Shown: positions 7,980 through 17,431, counted from the stretch's first letter. The stretch is DNA of 64,000 nt from Varibaculum prostatecancerukia (GCF_943169825.2 NZ_OW968402.1:1550001-1614000); one strand, 5' to 3'. Made by a program: numbers and translations. The notes: generated by a model from the letters alone, not told the origin.

Positions 7980-10900
7980 TTAGCTATTAGCCGGCTCTAG
8001 GCGTTGCGAAATTACCCGCGATACTCCCTCACGCATAGTAACCCCGTAGAGCACATCAGCTACTTCCATAGTTCGTTTTTGGTGGGTAATCACAATCATC
8101 TGGCTAACTTCGCGCAGCTGTTTGAACAGCTCTAACATCCGTGAAAGATTCAAATCGTCCAGGGCGGCTTCAACCTCGTCCAAAATATAGAAGGGCGAGG
8201 GGCGGGCTTTGAAAATCGCGATTAGGAATGCCAACGCCGCTAGGGAACGCTCCCCACCAGAGAGCAGGGATAGGCGTTGCACGTTTTTTCCGGCGGGCCG
8301 GGCATTTATTTCCACCCCGGTAGTGAGCATATCTTCCGGGTCAGTCAGTTTCAGAGAACCGCTGCCCCCTGGGAACAGGTGGGAAAACACTTCCGTAAAC
8401 TCCCGGGCAATATCCGAGTACGCCTGTTCAAAGGCTTCTTTCACCTGGTGATCGACTTCCCGCACCACTACCAGTAGATCTGCTTTCGAAGTCCGCAGAT
8501 CTGTCAGCTGTCCCATTAAGAACTCAAAGCGTTTTTCGAGGGCGTGGTGTTCTTCTAAAGCTAAGGGATTAACTTTCCCCAGCCGGGAAATAGCGCGATT
8601 CGCTTTTTCCAGCAGGGCGCTCTGTTCAGCACGATCATAGGGGTGCCAGCCTCCTTCCTCAGGTTCTGCTGCGCTTTCCCCGCTGACAGTTTCAGTTTTT
8701 ACCTGCGCTTGCTCGGCGTTTGCTACTTCATCGGTTTTTGGCGTTTCCGTATCCTGTCCTTCATCTGCAGAGGTAGCAGCTTCTTCCTGGGCGTTTTCTG
8801 CCCGCTGCGCCAGCAGCTGCGGATCGGGAACCAGCTGCTGGGGACCAAAAGCGGCAATTAGTTCTTGGGGAGAAAGCGCGTAACGCTCCTGCGCTTGCTG
8901 AGTTAATTGTTCGGCGCGTACCCGGTATTCAGCGGCAGCCACCTCGTCGCGACGGCTTAAATCGTTTAGCTCTGCAAGCTGGGTATTCAAACGGTCTATT
9001 TCACTGCGTACTTGCCCGGCGGCCTGTGAGGAGGCGGCGCGGGCGGCCTCTGCGCTTTCCCGCCAAGTTTTCGCCACCTGGGCTACGCTGGCCGAACGCT
9101 GCGCAAACACTTCACACCAGGACGCCACCTGCAGCATTCTTTGGGAATCCCGGGCACGCTCGATTTCCCGTTGACTGCGGGCAGCTAGCCGCAATTGGAA
9201 CCGTTCCAAAGACTTTACTTCCCCTTGAAAACGTTCCCGCAAATTATTGGTGATCTGGGTAGCGGCCGCCAGCTCCAAGTGCGCCTGCGCAGCTTTTTCT
9301 CGAGCCGCTAAATCGGCGGCCCGAGCGGTCTCTAAAACTTGTTCTGCCTGCTGCAAAGGAGCTAAATCCTCGCTGCCCGCAAAAGCATCCCGCGCTTTTT
9401 GAGCCGCCGCTAACTGCTCCCTGCAGTTTTCAAAATCTACTTTCGCCTGCGCCAGCTCTGCTGCCGCCCGCTTTTCTTGGCTCTCGGCTCCGCTAACTGC
9501 TGCTTGGCTCAGTGCCCGTTCTTGCGCCTGCGCCGCCGCCTGAGCATCGGACTGGCGCAATACTTTCAATGCCTGCGCCGATGCCGCCGCTGCCTGCGAT
9601 AATTCTTCTGTAGCTACTTTCACCTGGGCACGCGCTTTTTCTGTAGCTTCTGCGGCCTCCTGAGCGGCTTTCCGGGCTAAGCGTAGACGCCGCTCCACCT
9701 CGATACGGTTAACTCCACCGCTGCCGGTTTCCCCCAGGTATTTGCCGATAATCGTACCGTCTTTGATCCCCACCCGCGCCTGCGGATTATCTGCGAGCAG
9801 TGCCTGCGCCTGCGCCAGATTTTCAGCTAAATAACTATCTTTTAGCAGCTCGTTTAATGCCGGGTGTAGCCCAGTAGGAGCCGAGATTACCTCTCGAGCC
9901 GGAATCGGTTCCCCCGAGCTGTTCGCGGCCGGCTTGCTCAGAGGAACGGCCGCGTCCTCTGGATTACCTACCACCCAACTAACGCTGCCACTGCGGTCTT
10001 TAACGGCCGCCAGCCCCGCCTCTAGCTGGGCTGCTTCAATGGTGAGGGCGGATCCGGCGCGCCCGAGCAAGGCGGCAATTGCCCCCTCCCAGCAATCGGG
10101 AACCGTGATTAAGGAGGCTAACTGTCCCCGCGACTTCGCTGCCTGCGCAAAAGTATTTTCAGCCTGGTTCGAGGAGGCGGCTAACACCCCACTGAGGCTT
10201 GCTTCGCTCTCGGAGGCGGCCACTGCTTTGGCTTCGCTTTCGCGCAGACGGTCGCGAGCTTTCTCTAATTGCGTGCGTACCTGGTTTTCCGCCTCGGATA
10301 GTTTCCGGTAGCTACCCGCCGCATCCACCCCGGATTCTGGAACTGTTTCTCCTGAAGCTTGTTGTTTTTCCCGCGCTGCCTCCAATTTTTCTTGCGCATC
10401 CGTCTGCGCTTTTTGGGCTCTTTGAATCCGGGAATCCGCTGCCTCCAGGCGCGCCTTGGCCGTTTCAACTTCCCGCTCTAGCCGCGCGGTCTTCTGGGTT
10501 TTTTGCTGTGCCTCTTCCCGCAACTCCTGGGTAATGCGAACCTGCTCCCCAACTTTCCGAGTGGTTTCTTCCCGGGCGGCTTCGGCGGCATCAGCTTGCT
10601 TGCGTTTAGCTAAAGTGTCCTCGTCATGACTGGCCAGTTCGCTTTGTAAATGTGCCAACTGGCTCTGGCGTTCCTCTACGCTGGGGCCGGCGGGAACTGG
10701 TTCAGGTTTCGCTAAGGAGGAGGCGCGTTCATTGGCTAGGGCTTCTAGGGCACGCAGGCGCTCGGTGATCGCGGTCAACTGTTGCCACAGATTGGTGGCT
10801 TTACCCGCTACATCGGTTTGCGTCGCATCTGCGGTTAATTTCTGCAGTTTTTCCTGCTGCAGAGCAAGTTTCTCCCCCAGTTCTTCGCGCCTAGTTGCCA

Positions 10901-11651
10901 GGGCTTTCCCGCTTTCTTTATAGCGGGAAAGCTGCAGGCTCATCTGCTGGAGGTCATCTGCCAGAATCCGGCACCCGGCATCGCGCGCCTGTGCCTGTAA
11001 CACCGCAGCTCGCCGCGCAGTTTTTGCTTGCCGCGCTAGAGGCCCTAGTTGCCTTTGAATCTCTTGGGTAAGGTCGGAAAGCCGGGAAAGTTTTTCTTCT
11101 AAACCATCGAGTTTCCGCAGAGCGCGTTCTTTACGCCGCTGATGTTTTAGCACCCCGGCGGCCTCTTCAATCAGGGAGCGCCGCTGGGAAGGGTCGGCAG
11201 AAAGTACCTGGTCGAGTTGACCCTGCCCGATAATCACGTGCATATTGCGCCCCATGCCGGTATCGGAAAGCAACTCTTGAATATCTAGCAGCCGGCAGGG
11301 AGTGCCGTTAATGGCATATTCGGAACCGCCCTGGCGAAACAGGGTGCGGGAAATGGTGACTTCCGAATAGTCAATCGGTAAATCTCCGCTGGTGTTATCA
11401 ATGGTCAGCGCTACTTCTGCGCGTCCTAGGGAGCTGCGGGAACTGGTGCCGGCAAAAATAACATCTGCCATGGAGCCGCCACGCAGATTCTTGGCACCCT
11501 GCTCGCCCATAACCCAGGCGAGTGCGTCTACGATATTGGATTTGCCAGAACCATTCGGACCGACAACACAGATGATTCCCGGGGTGAACTGCAAAGTGGT
11601 GGCGCTGGCGAAAGATTTAAATCCTCGCAGCGCCAGCGACTTTACATACAT
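7980..11651 (-). CDS. smc: Chromosome segregation protein SMC
   Basis: SMC is the ATPase core of the condensin complex with ScpA and ScpB. The 1223-residue protein has the N-terminal head with Walker A GPNGSGKSNIVDALAW (about residue 32), the GQGQLDQVLSADP motif, a first coiled coil, a hinge near residues 500-640 (LITVPDCWEGAIAALLGRAGSAL, then IGKYLGETGSGG), a second Ala/Gln-rich coiled coil, and the C-terminal head with the signature LSLLSGGERSLAALAF and Walker B FYILDEVEAALDD. An acidic Glu/Ala insertion near residue 970 (EEAATSADEGQDTETPKTDE) lengthens the second coil. ScpA and ScpB are not in the window. Confidence 0.97.
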   Translation of the reverse strand: MYVKSLALRGFKSFASATTLQFTPGIICVVGPNGSGKSNIVDALAWVMGEQGAKNLRGGSMADVIFAGTSSRSSLGRAEVALTIDNTSGDLPIDYSEVTISRTLFRQGGSEYAINGTPCRLLDIQELLSDTGMGRNMHVIIGQGQLDQVLSADPSQRRSLIEEAAGVLKHQRRKERALRKLDGLEEKLSRLSDLTQEIQRQLGPLARQAKTARRAAVLQAQARDAGCRILADDLQQMSLQLSRYKESGKALATRREELGEKLALQQEKLQKLTADATQTDVAGKATNLWQQLTAITERLRALEALANERASSLAKPEPVPAGPSVEERQSQLAHLQSELASHDEDTLAKRKQADAAEAAREETTRKVGEQVRITQELREEAQQKTQKTARLEREVETAKARLEAADSRIQRAQKAQTDAQEKLEAAREKQQASGETVPESGVDAAGSYRKLSEAENQVRTQLEKARDRLRESEAKAVAASESEASLSGVLAASSNQAENTFAQAAKSRGQLASLITVPDCWEGAIAALLGRAGSALTIEAAQLEAGLAAVKDRSGSVSWVVGNPEDAAVPLSKPAANSSGEPIPAREVISAPTGLHPALNELLKDSYLAENLAQAQALLADNPQARVGIKDGTIIGKYLGETGSGGVNRIEVERRLRLARKAAQEAAEATEKARAQVKVATEELSQAAAASAQALKVLRQSDAQAAAQAQERALSQAAVSGAESQEKRAAAELAQAKVDFENCREQLAAAQKARDAFAGSEDLAPLQQAEQVLETARAADLAAREKAAQAHLELAAATQITNNLRERFQGEVKSLERFQLRLAARSQREIERARDSQRMLQVASWCEVFAQRSASVAQVAKTWRESAEAARAASSQAAGQVRSEIDRLNTQLAELNDLSRRDEVAAAEYRVRAEQLTQQAQERYALSPQELIAAFGPQQLVPDPQLLAQRAENAQEEAATSADEGQDTETPKTDEVANAEQAQVKTETVSGESAAEPEEGGWHPYDRAEQSALLEKANRAISRLGKVNPLALEEHHALEKRFEFLMGQLTDLRTSKADLLVVVREVDHQVKEAFEQAYSDIAREFTEVFSHLFPGGSGSLKLTDPEDMLTTGVEINARPAGKNVQRLSLLSGGERSLAALAFLIAIFKARPSPFYILDEVEAALDDLNLSRMLELFKQLREVSQMIVITHQKRTMEVADVLYGVTMREGVSRVISQRLEPANS

Positions 11652-11664
11652 CTAGATTCTCTCG

Positions 11665-12114
11665 CTATTCGCAGGCGTCCGGGAACCAGATTTTTATTTC
11701 ACGGACAGCCGCGCTGGGCGAATCTGAAGCGTGCACCAGGTTTTGGATTTGTCCACTGTCGTAGTCGCGTCCATAATCGCCGCGAATAGTTCCCGGCGCT
11801 GCCTCGGTGGGGCTGGTGGCACCCACCAGGGAGCGTACCCCCTCAACTACCCGGGTGCCTTCAATAACTGCAGCCACAATCTTCCCGGACTGCATAAAGT
11901 CAACCACGGATTCAAAGAAATGTTTACCGCGATGCTCTTGATAGTGTTCATACAAATCATCATCGCTTGCCTGCACTACCCGCAAAGCGTCGATAGCGTA
12001 GCCTTTTTGCTCAATCCGCGCCAAGATTTTCCCAGTCAGCCCGCGGTGATAGCCATCCGGCTTCACCAGCACCAGGGTGTATTCCTTATCTGGATCCAAC
12101 TTGAAGTCACTCAT
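11665..12114 (-). CDS. ndk: Nucleoside diphosphate kinase
   Basis: Ndk transfers the gamma phosphate between nucleoside triphosphates and diphosphates by way of a phosphohistidine. The N-terminus YTLVLVKPDGYHRGLTGKIL and the active-site histidine in IQNLVHASDSPSAAVREIKIWF are clear, as is TSPTEAAPGTIRGDYG. At 149 residues it is slightly longer than the usual 135-140, with about ten extra residues before the first strand (MSDFKLDPDKE). It lies 13 bases upstream of smc on the same strand. Confidence 0.96.
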   Translation of the reverse strand: MSDFKLDPDKEYTLVLVKPDGYHRGLTGKILARIEQKGYAIDALRVVQASDDDLYEHYQEHRGKHFFESVVDFMQSGKIVAAVIEGTRVVEGVRSLVGATSPTEAAPGTIRGDYGRDYDSGQIQNLVHASDSPSAAVREIKIWFPDACE

Positions 12115-12244
12115 TCCCGTTTCCTTTCTCGCTTTCCCGCCCCGTTAAGCCCAAAAACTTACCGAGTTTACTTTTAAGAATACCGGTTGCGGACGCATCC
12201 CAATTCTTTTTCTGCGCTTCACAGATTTTACGGGAGTCGCTAAA

Positions 12245-12958
12245 TCATTCCCCAGGCTGGATTGCATCCTCTGCTTCGGGCGCCGTTAGTGCCGCCTCTA
12301 CCGCGTCTAAGGCTTTAAGGGATTCCCCGCCTTCGGCGGCAATCCGCAGTTCATCCCCGGGTTTTATCTTCAACCCCATAAGCGCGAGGACGCTGCCCGC
12401 ATCAACCTGGTTAATGGTCACCTGGGCATCAAAACCAGTAGCAATCCGAGCTAAACGCGCTGCTGGACGCGCCGACAGTGGCTCTGAAGCCCCATAGGTG
12501 ATAGTGCGGGGAGCAAGCGGATCCGGAGCGGGCGGAGGTGGCAAAATATCTGCCGCATCCTCTTCGGGGTAAAACTGGGAGGCAGCATTGATTGATCGCA
12601 GGATTTCTGCCAGGTCTGCGCCTTGAGCGGCGGCCACTACTCCCGCAGCGGTTCCCTCCACAATCGGGCCGCGCCCTAGCCGCAGCCGGCGCATCCCGAT
12701 ATCGGTGATTACCTGTTGGCAGGCTAGCCGCGCAGCCCCAAAATCTGCCATTAAGACAATCGCGTCTTGTTCTCCGAGTTTTTCCATTACTTTGGAAATT
12801 TTTCCGCTCAGGATTTCAGCGGCGGTACCCAGCCCTTCATCATGGCAACCGCAGGGCTCGATAATCACTTTTGGAGCCAGGTTGGCTACCACTTCGCATA
12901 TTCCCCGCGCCAGCGTTTGTGACTGCGAAACAACAATAAAGGCAGTTTGCGGTTGCAT
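12245..12958 (-). CDS. DhaM-like PTS protein lacking both active histidines
   Basis: The protein has the layout of DhaM, the PTS subunit that phosphorylates dihydroxyacetone kinase: an EIIA-Man-like domain (residues 1-130) and an HPr-like domain (about 155-235). In the first, the motif VSHS that carries the phosphorylated His reads VSQSQTLARG. In the second, the HPr signature LHARPA reads LSARPAARLA, so His15 is Ser; the later DAGSVLALMGLKIKPGDEL keeps the HPr Ser46 region. Both changes are unambiguous in the DNA (CAG and TCG). It cannot pass phosphate by the known route. No dhaK or dhaL is in the window. It follows ptsH in the fructose PTS operon, so a regulatory, non-catalytic role is an inference. 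The ATG at 12958 has GGAGGAAA upstream. Confidence 0.8.
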   Translation of the reverse strand: MQPQTAFIVVSQSQTLARGICEVVANLAPKVIIEPCGCHDEGLGTAAEILSGKISKVMEKLGEQDAIVLMADFGAARLACQQVITDIGMRRLRLGRGPIVEGTAAGVVAAAQGADLAEILRSINAASQFYPEEDAADILPPPPAPDPLAPRTITYGASEPLSARPAARLARIATGFDAQVTINQVDAGSVLALMGLKIKPGDELRIAAEGGESLKALDAVEAALTAPEAEDAIQPGE

Positions 12959-12976
12959 AGCATTTCCTCCAAATAC

Positions 12977-13035
12977 AGATGTCCCCTCTAGGCTATCGCG
13001 CCACGGGGCACGACTTAAACCTAGAGGGGACATCT
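12977..13035 (-). repeat. 16-bp perfect inverted repeat between ptsH and the DhaM-like gene
   Basis: Arms 12977-12992 and 13020-13035 (AGATGTCCCCTCTAGG and its complement) are separated by 27 bases. No T run follows on the minus strand, and the ribosome binding site of the DhaM-like gene comes right after. It is more likely a partial terminator or RNA-stability hairpin lowering expression of the downstream gene than a full stop. Confidence 0.65.
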
Positions 13036-13082
13036 ACTTTTCGGTTTTAAGCGGATTTTTCCGCACGCAGGGTTGAGAACCC

Positions 13083-13343
13083 CTATTCGGCGTCTAAATC
13101 CTTTTCGACCAGTTCTGCAATCGCCGCGACAGCATCCTCGTTTTCACTCTCCACGGTAACCTCGGCACCGCATTCGGCACCCAAGGTCATGATCAGCATC
13201 ATCGAGGAGGCATCTACCGGTTCTTCTTCGGCGGTTCCAATAGTGATTTCCTCATCGAACTCGGCGGCTTTTTCCGCGATAATCGAGGCCGGGCGGGCAT
13301 GCAATCCCACGGAAGATCCTACTTTCACAGTTTTTGAAGCCAT
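13083..13343 (-). CDS. ptsH: PTS phosphocarrier protein HPr
   Basis: HPr carries phosphate from enzyme I to the sugar-specific EII components. The 86-residue protein has the active-site histidine in SSVGLHARPASIIAEKA (His15) and the regulatory serine region DASSMMLIMTLGAECGAEV. It is acidic at the C-terminus (ELVEKDLDAE). It lies 36 bases after fruA and belongs to the fructose PTS operon. It is the intact HPr of this locus, unlike the histidine-less HPr-like domain encoded just downstream. Confidence 0.96.
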   Translation of the reverse strand: MASKTVKVGSSVGLHARPASIIAEKAAEFDEEITIGTAEEEPVDASSMMLIMTLGAECGAEVTVESENEDAVAAIAELVEKDLDAE

Positions 13344-13379
13344 GATTTTTCCTTTCCTTATTTAACTAATGTATCTAAC

Positions 13380-15428
13380 TTAGGCTTTGACTGCTGCCGG
13401 TTTCTTGCGGCGCATCTTAGCGAAAGTGACCGCGGCCGCAGCCACTGCCACCCCAGCTACCAGGGCGACTAGCGCCCCGAAAATATTGGTGTAGGCAAAT
13501 AGCACGAAGATTCCCCCATGCGGAGCCCGACACCCAACCCCTAGCGCCATCGCAATTGCGCCGGTCACCGCGCCGCCTGCCATCATAGAGGGGATTACCC
13601 GCAGGGGGTCGGCTGCGGCGAAGGGAATCGCGCCTTCAGAAATAAAGGACAGTCCCAGTAGCCAAGCGGCTTTACCGTTTTGCTGTTCTGCCGGCGAATA
13701 CAGTTTCGGACGCACCGTAGAAGACAGCGCCATCGCCAGGGGCGGTACCATTCCGGCCAGCATCACTGCTGCCATGAACTGATAGGACCCATCGGTAGCT
13801 TGCGATAGGCCGGCCGTACCTACCAGATAGGCGGCCTTATTGACCGGTCCGCCCAGGTCGAAGCACATCATCAGACCAATAATGATCCCCAACAAGATCG
13901 CCGAGGTACCGGCCATAGAGTTCAGCCAGTTCTGTAAGCCGCTCATCAAGGCTGCCAGGGGGCGACCGAGCAGCAGTAGCATTAATAGCCCCATTAGCAG
14001 GGTGGTTAGCAGTGGCACAATCGCCACCGGCATCAGTCCTGCTAGCCAACGCGGACATTTCAGAGTGGAGAGAGCATTAGCAATAATCCCGGCCAGAATC
14101 CCGGTCACCAGGCCGCCGATAAATCCGGCTCCCAGGGTTACCGAAATCGCGCCTCCAATGAAGCCAGGGGCGATGCCGGGACGTCCTGCCAGACCGAAGG
14201 AAATATATCCAGACAGCGCTGGCACCAAGAAACTCATTCCCGTTTGCCCCAGGAAGACCAACAGGGCTCCCAGGTAAAGCAACAATCCGGAGCGGTTAGT
14301 CATTATTTTGGCTTCCCCGAAGGGGCCAGAATCTGGCAGATTCCACAGCGAGAAGTTAAGGGAGATATCTTGCGCCGGGCCGGCCACATCATAACCGCCC
14401 AGCAGGAATCCCAAAGCGATTAGCAAACCGCCGGCTGCTACGAAGGGAATCATATAGGAAACCCCGGCCATCACTGCCTTTTGGATTCGCCGTGCCCAAC
14501 CTACTTTCTCTTCCGGCTGCGCATCGCTAGTAGTGGCTACCGGAGCCGCATTCGGGTCTTTCTTTTTCGTCATTACCTCCCGAATTAGCTTTTCGGGATC
14601 GTTAATGGCCGCTTTTACTCCCACATCCACTATCGGGAGATGAGAAAAACGTTCCGGTGCCTGCACACTAACGTCGTGTGCAAATATCGCCCCGGAGGCG
14701 CAGGCAATCAAAGCCGGGTCTAGCCGGTCGATATGCCCGGATCCCTGTGCCTCCACATGTACGGGAATCCCCAGTTCTTTGCCTTTGTTAAGCAGCGAAT
14801 CTGCCGCCATATAGGTGTGGGCAATCCCTGTGGGACAAGAAGTCACCGCTACCAGGTATTTCCCTTGGTCACCGCTGGATCCCGCTTCCGGTTTTACCGG
14901 AGCTACCGGGGCTGTAGGAGGATTCGCCGGAGCTTCCTTAGCCGCGGGCGCACTCTTGGAGGCAGCTGCCGAACCGGGCTCGACCACCTCCATAATGATC
15001 TCTGCGACCTGGTCGGCAGAATCCGCCGAACGTAAAGTAGCCAGGAAGTTCTTATCCACCAGTTTGCGTGCCAGCTTTTGCAGCAGTTTCAAATGTGCCT
15101 GTCCTTGCCCTTCGGCAGCAGCAATCATGAAAATCAAATCTGCCGGGCCGTCTTTGGCTCCAAAATCTACCGGCTGTGCCAGCCGGGCAAATGCCAAGCT
15201 GCCAACTTTAACTGCCTGCGAGCGGCAATGCGGAATCGCGATTCCCCCGGGCATCCCGGTCACGGATTTAGCCTCCCGCGCCATCAGGTCGCTAATTAAA
15301 CCATTTTGTTCAGCGCGCCCGGTGAGTGCGATTTTCGCAGCTAGAGCCGCGATTACGTTATCTTTATCTGTCCCCAGCGGCTCATCTAGGCTCACCAGCT
15401 GCGGGATTATCAACTTTTCGTCTTCCAT
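13380..15428 (-). CDS. fruA: PTS fructose transporter subunit IIABC
   Basis: This is a single-chain fructose-specific permease that imports fructose as fructose-1-phosphate. The IIA domain (residues 1-145) has the phosphohistidine in GIAIPHCRS. The IIB domain (about 185-285) has the phosphocysteine in VAVTSCPTGIAHTYMAADSL. The IIC domain (about 310-670) has multiple membrane helices, including GVSYMIPFVAAGGLLIALGF and GFISEGAIPFAAADP-like sequence. Linkers are Ala/Pro-rich. I start at the ATG at 15428, which follows AGGAGAACT, five codons inside a longer frame. It is followed by ptsH and preceded by the 1-phosphofructokinase gene. Confidence 0.95.
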   Translation of the reverse strand: MEDEKLIIPQLVSLDEPLGTDKDNVIAALAAKIALTGRAEQNGLISDLMAREAKSVTGMPGGIAIPHCRSQAVKVGSLAFARLAQPVDFGAKDGPADLIFMIAAAEGQGQAHLKLLQKLARKLVDKNFLATLRSADSADQVAEIIMEVVEPGSAAASKSAPAAKEAPANPPTAPVAPVKPEAGSSGDQGKYLVAVTSCPTGIAHTYMAADSLLNKGKELGIPVHVEAQGSGHIDRLDPALIACASGAIFAHDVSVQAPERFSHLPIVDVGVKAAINDPEKLIREVMTKKKDPNAAPVATTSDAQPEEKVGWARRIQKAVMAGVSYMIPFVAAGGLLIALGFLLGGYDVAGPAQDISLNFSLWNLPDSGPFGEAKIMTNRSGLLLYLGALLVFLGQTGMSFLVPALSGYISFGLAGRPGIAPGFIGGAISVTLGAGFIGGLVTGILAGIIANALSTLKCPRWLAGLMPVAIVPLLTTLLMGLLMLLLLGRPLAALMSGLQNWLNSMAGTSAILLGIIIGLMMCFDLGGPVNKAAYLVGTAGLSQATDGSYQFMAAVMLAGMVPPLAMALSSTVRPKLYSPAEQQNGKAAWLLGLSFISEGAIPFAAADPLRVIPSMMAGGAVTGAIAMALGVGCRAPHGGIFVLFAYTNIFGALVALVAGVAVAAAAVTFAKMRRKKPAAVKA

Positions 15429-15451
15429 AGTTCTCCTGTTCAAGGTCGCTG

Positions 15452-16423
15452 TTAAAGGCTAAGTTTGGTTATTTTGGCTTCTTCGGGATGGATTTCTGCG
15501 GGGGTAGGCGGCTGGGTTCCCACTTTCGCGCAGGCAGCTGCCCCATAGGCGAGCGCAGTCGCTAGGCATTCTTCTGAGCTCTTCCCTCGGCTTTGAGCAA
15601 GTACATATCCGGTGAGGGAAGAATCTCCGGCTCCCACGGTGGAACGCACCCGCACATCGGGGCTGGTTCCATGCCAGGCGCCCTCTTCAGTAATCAAAAT
15701 GGCACCGGCCGGCCCCAGGGTAGCCAGCACTGCCCCGACTCCCCGTTCGCTAAGTTCTTTGGCTTTACGCGCTACTGGCAGTAAATCTCCGCTGATAGCC
15801 GCCCTTTCCATTTCGGATCCGTTTCCTCCCAAAAGCTCAGCTAGCTCAAAAGAGTTGGGTTTCATCAGGTCAACTTTTACCTGGCCGAGCGCTTTCCCCA
15901 GGGCGCGCAGCGGCTGCCCGGAGGTATCGACTGCGAACCGCCCCTGGCAGCTAGCTAGTTCTTGTAGGCAGGTCACGTAAAAATCATCCGGCAACCCCGG
16001 GGGCAAGGATCCAGCGAGTACCACCCAGTCACTATCCTCGAGGGTTCCCGTCTGTTCCCTGAGTGCTGTCAGCAGCAATTTTTCTTGCTCCACATCGAGA
16101 GTGGGGCCGGGTTCGTTGATTTTGGTGGTTTCCCCACTGGCGTCGATAACCGTGAGGTTAGTGCGTACTGCTTCCGGAATTTCGGTGCACACATAGGGGA
16201 GGTCTACCTGGTCTAACAGCTCCAGAATCGGATCTTGGGTTTTTGCCGGCAACACGCAGCGAACCGGGAAACCGGCCTCTTGGGCTACCCGCGCCACATT
16301 GATTCCCTTCCCGCCCAGATCGGTGTGGGTAGAGATGATGCGGTGGACACCTCCCGGCACCAGGGTCTGCTCCAAGTTCACGGTTTTATCCAAACTGGAG
16401 TTCGCGGACAGGGTAACGATCAT
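15452..16423 (-). CDS. fruK: 1-phosphofructokinase
   Basis: This PfkB-family kinase converts fructose-1-phosphate made by FruA into fructose-1,6-bisphosphate. The N-terminus MIVTLSANSSLDKTV and HTDLGGKGINVARVAQEAGF are the sugar-binding start of the family, and the C-terminal catalytic signature is RVRSTVGAGDSSLTGYVLAQ, with the base Asp in GAGDS. The gene overlaps the stop of the DeoR regulator by four bases (ATGA) and is eight bases before the longer fruA frame, so regulator, kinase and permease are translated as a coupled set. The usual fruR-fruK-fruA order supports the assignment. Confidence 0.94.
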   Translation of the reverse strand: MIVTLSANSSLDKTVNLEQTLVPGGVHRIISTHTDLGGKGINVARVAQEAGFPVRCVLPAKTQDPILELLDQVDLPYVCTEIPEAVRTNLTVIDASGETTKINEPGPTLDVEQEKLLLTALREQTGTLEDSDWVVLAGSLPPGLPDDFYVTCLQELASCQGRFAVDTSGQPLRALGKALGQVKVDLMKPNSFELAELLGGNGSEMERAAISGDLLPVARKAKELSERGVGAVLATLGPAGAILITEEGAWHGTSPDVRVRSTVGAGDSSLTGYVLAQSRGKSSEECLATALAYGAAACAKVGTQPPTPAEIHPEEAKITKLSL

Positions 16424-17190
16424 GCCAAGAACACTTCTTTCGCTAGTTTTCCTAAGTCTTTGCCGGCAATTTCACTCAGACGCTGATCCGAAATCAGCAT
16501 TTCAATTTCACCGGGAGCAGCAAACTGGACGATACCGGTGTGGCCATATTTATCTGCATCCGCCAGCACTACCGCGTGACGACTGCTCTGCACCATTGCC
16601 CGTTTTACCGCAGCTTCCTCGATATCAGGGGTGGTATAACCATCGAGCGGATCCATCCCGTTTGTACCCAAGAAAGTGATATCCGGGTGGAGGGCGCGCA
16701 CGGCCTGCACCGTGACCGCCCCGACTGTCGCCAGGGTGGACTCGCGCACTGTCCCTCCGATTAGATGTACTTTCAGGCTGCGGGTGCGGGTGGCAACAGC
16801 CGCTGCAATCGCCGCCGAGTTAGTCACCAGTAGTAAATCGGCGCGGTCAGGGAGCAGCTCTGCAAAATAGGCGGTCGAGGAGCCGGCATCCAGGAAGACA
16901 GTAAACGCGCCCTCGGGAATGTGGCTGAGGGCGAGCTGCGCCATTTTTCTTTTTTCTTCGCCGTTGACTTTCATCCGCTCGGACAATTGCGACTCGGGGA
17001 TCTGTTGGATGCCGACTGCTCCCCCGTAAACCCGCTTCGCTTTGCCCTGGTCGGACAATAATTCTAGGTCGCGGCGAATAGTTTCATCGGAAACTTCAAA
17101 CCGCTGCGCTAACTCGCGCAGACTCACCTGCCCGAACTCAGATAGCGCTTGCTCGATGAGGAGGCGGCGGCCTCCGCTATGAACCGGCAT
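16420..17190 (-). CDS. fruR: DeoR-family transcriptional regulator of fructose PTS
   Basis: The 256-residue protein has an N-terminal winged helix of the DeoR type (VSLRELAQRFEVSDETIRRDLELLSDQGKAKRVYGGAV) and a C-terminal sugar-phosphate sensor domain related to ribose-5-phosphate isomerase (FLDAGSSTAYFAELLP, LIGGTVRESTLATVG, FLGTNGMDPLDGYTTPD). It likely represses the fru operon and responds to fructose-1-phosphate, as known for related regulators; this is inference. The ATG at 17190 has GGGAGGCGAAG directly upstream, so I reject the longer start at 17241. It heads the operon, divergent from ptsI. Confidence 0.92.
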   Translation of the reverse strand: MPVHSGGRRLLIEQALSEFGQVSLRELAQRFEVSDETIRRDLELLSDQGKAKRVYGGAVGIQQIPESQLSERMKVNGEEKRKMAQLALSHIPEGAFTVFLDAGSSTAYFAELLPDRADLLLVTNSAAIAAAVATRTRSLKVHLIGGTVRESTLATVGAVTVQAVRALHPDITFLGTNGMDPLDGYTTPDIEEAAVKRAMVQSSRHAVVLADADKYGHTGIVQFAAPGEIEMLISDQRLSEIAGKDLGKLAKEVFLA

Positions 17191-17228
17191 CTTCGCCTCC
17201 CGTCTTGCTGTAAGAATGGAACCTGGTA

Positions 17229-17257
17229 GATAGAGAATCACCAGAGCCGTTGGTCAA
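17229..17257 (-). promoter_or_regulatory. Candidate promoter of fruR-fruK-fruA
   Basis: On the minus strand TTGACC (17257-17252) and TCTATC (17234-17229) are separated by 17 bases, about 40 bases upstream of the fruR ATG. No operator could be recognised with confidence. Confidence 0.5.
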
Positions 17258-17378
17258 TACTCTACTCAACATAACCTGCAACTTCAAGAGATTCTGTGAG
17301 TTTAGCGAGAGAGTTTGTGGGGTTATGAGATTATTTCGCTGTTTACTATGGAGGTTTAGAGTATTTCCTTGTTTAACT

Positions 17379-17408
17379 TTCCAAAAGATGCGACACTGGC
17401 ACTATAAA
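17379..17408 (+). promoter_or_regulatory. Candidate promoter of ptsI
   Basis: TATAAA at 17403-17408 has a weak -35-like TTCCAA 18 bases upstream. GAGGAGG precedes the ptsI ATG at 17432. The intervening divergent region with fruR is AT-richer than its surroundings. Confidence 0.4.
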
Positions 17409-17431
17409 GTTGCCCTCAGTGAGGAGGAAAA

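Noticed and set aside
12959-13033. Longer N-terminus of the DhaM-like protein
   Set aside because: It would read through the 16-bp inverted repeat; the ATG at 12958 has GGAGGAAA just upstream and matches the family start.
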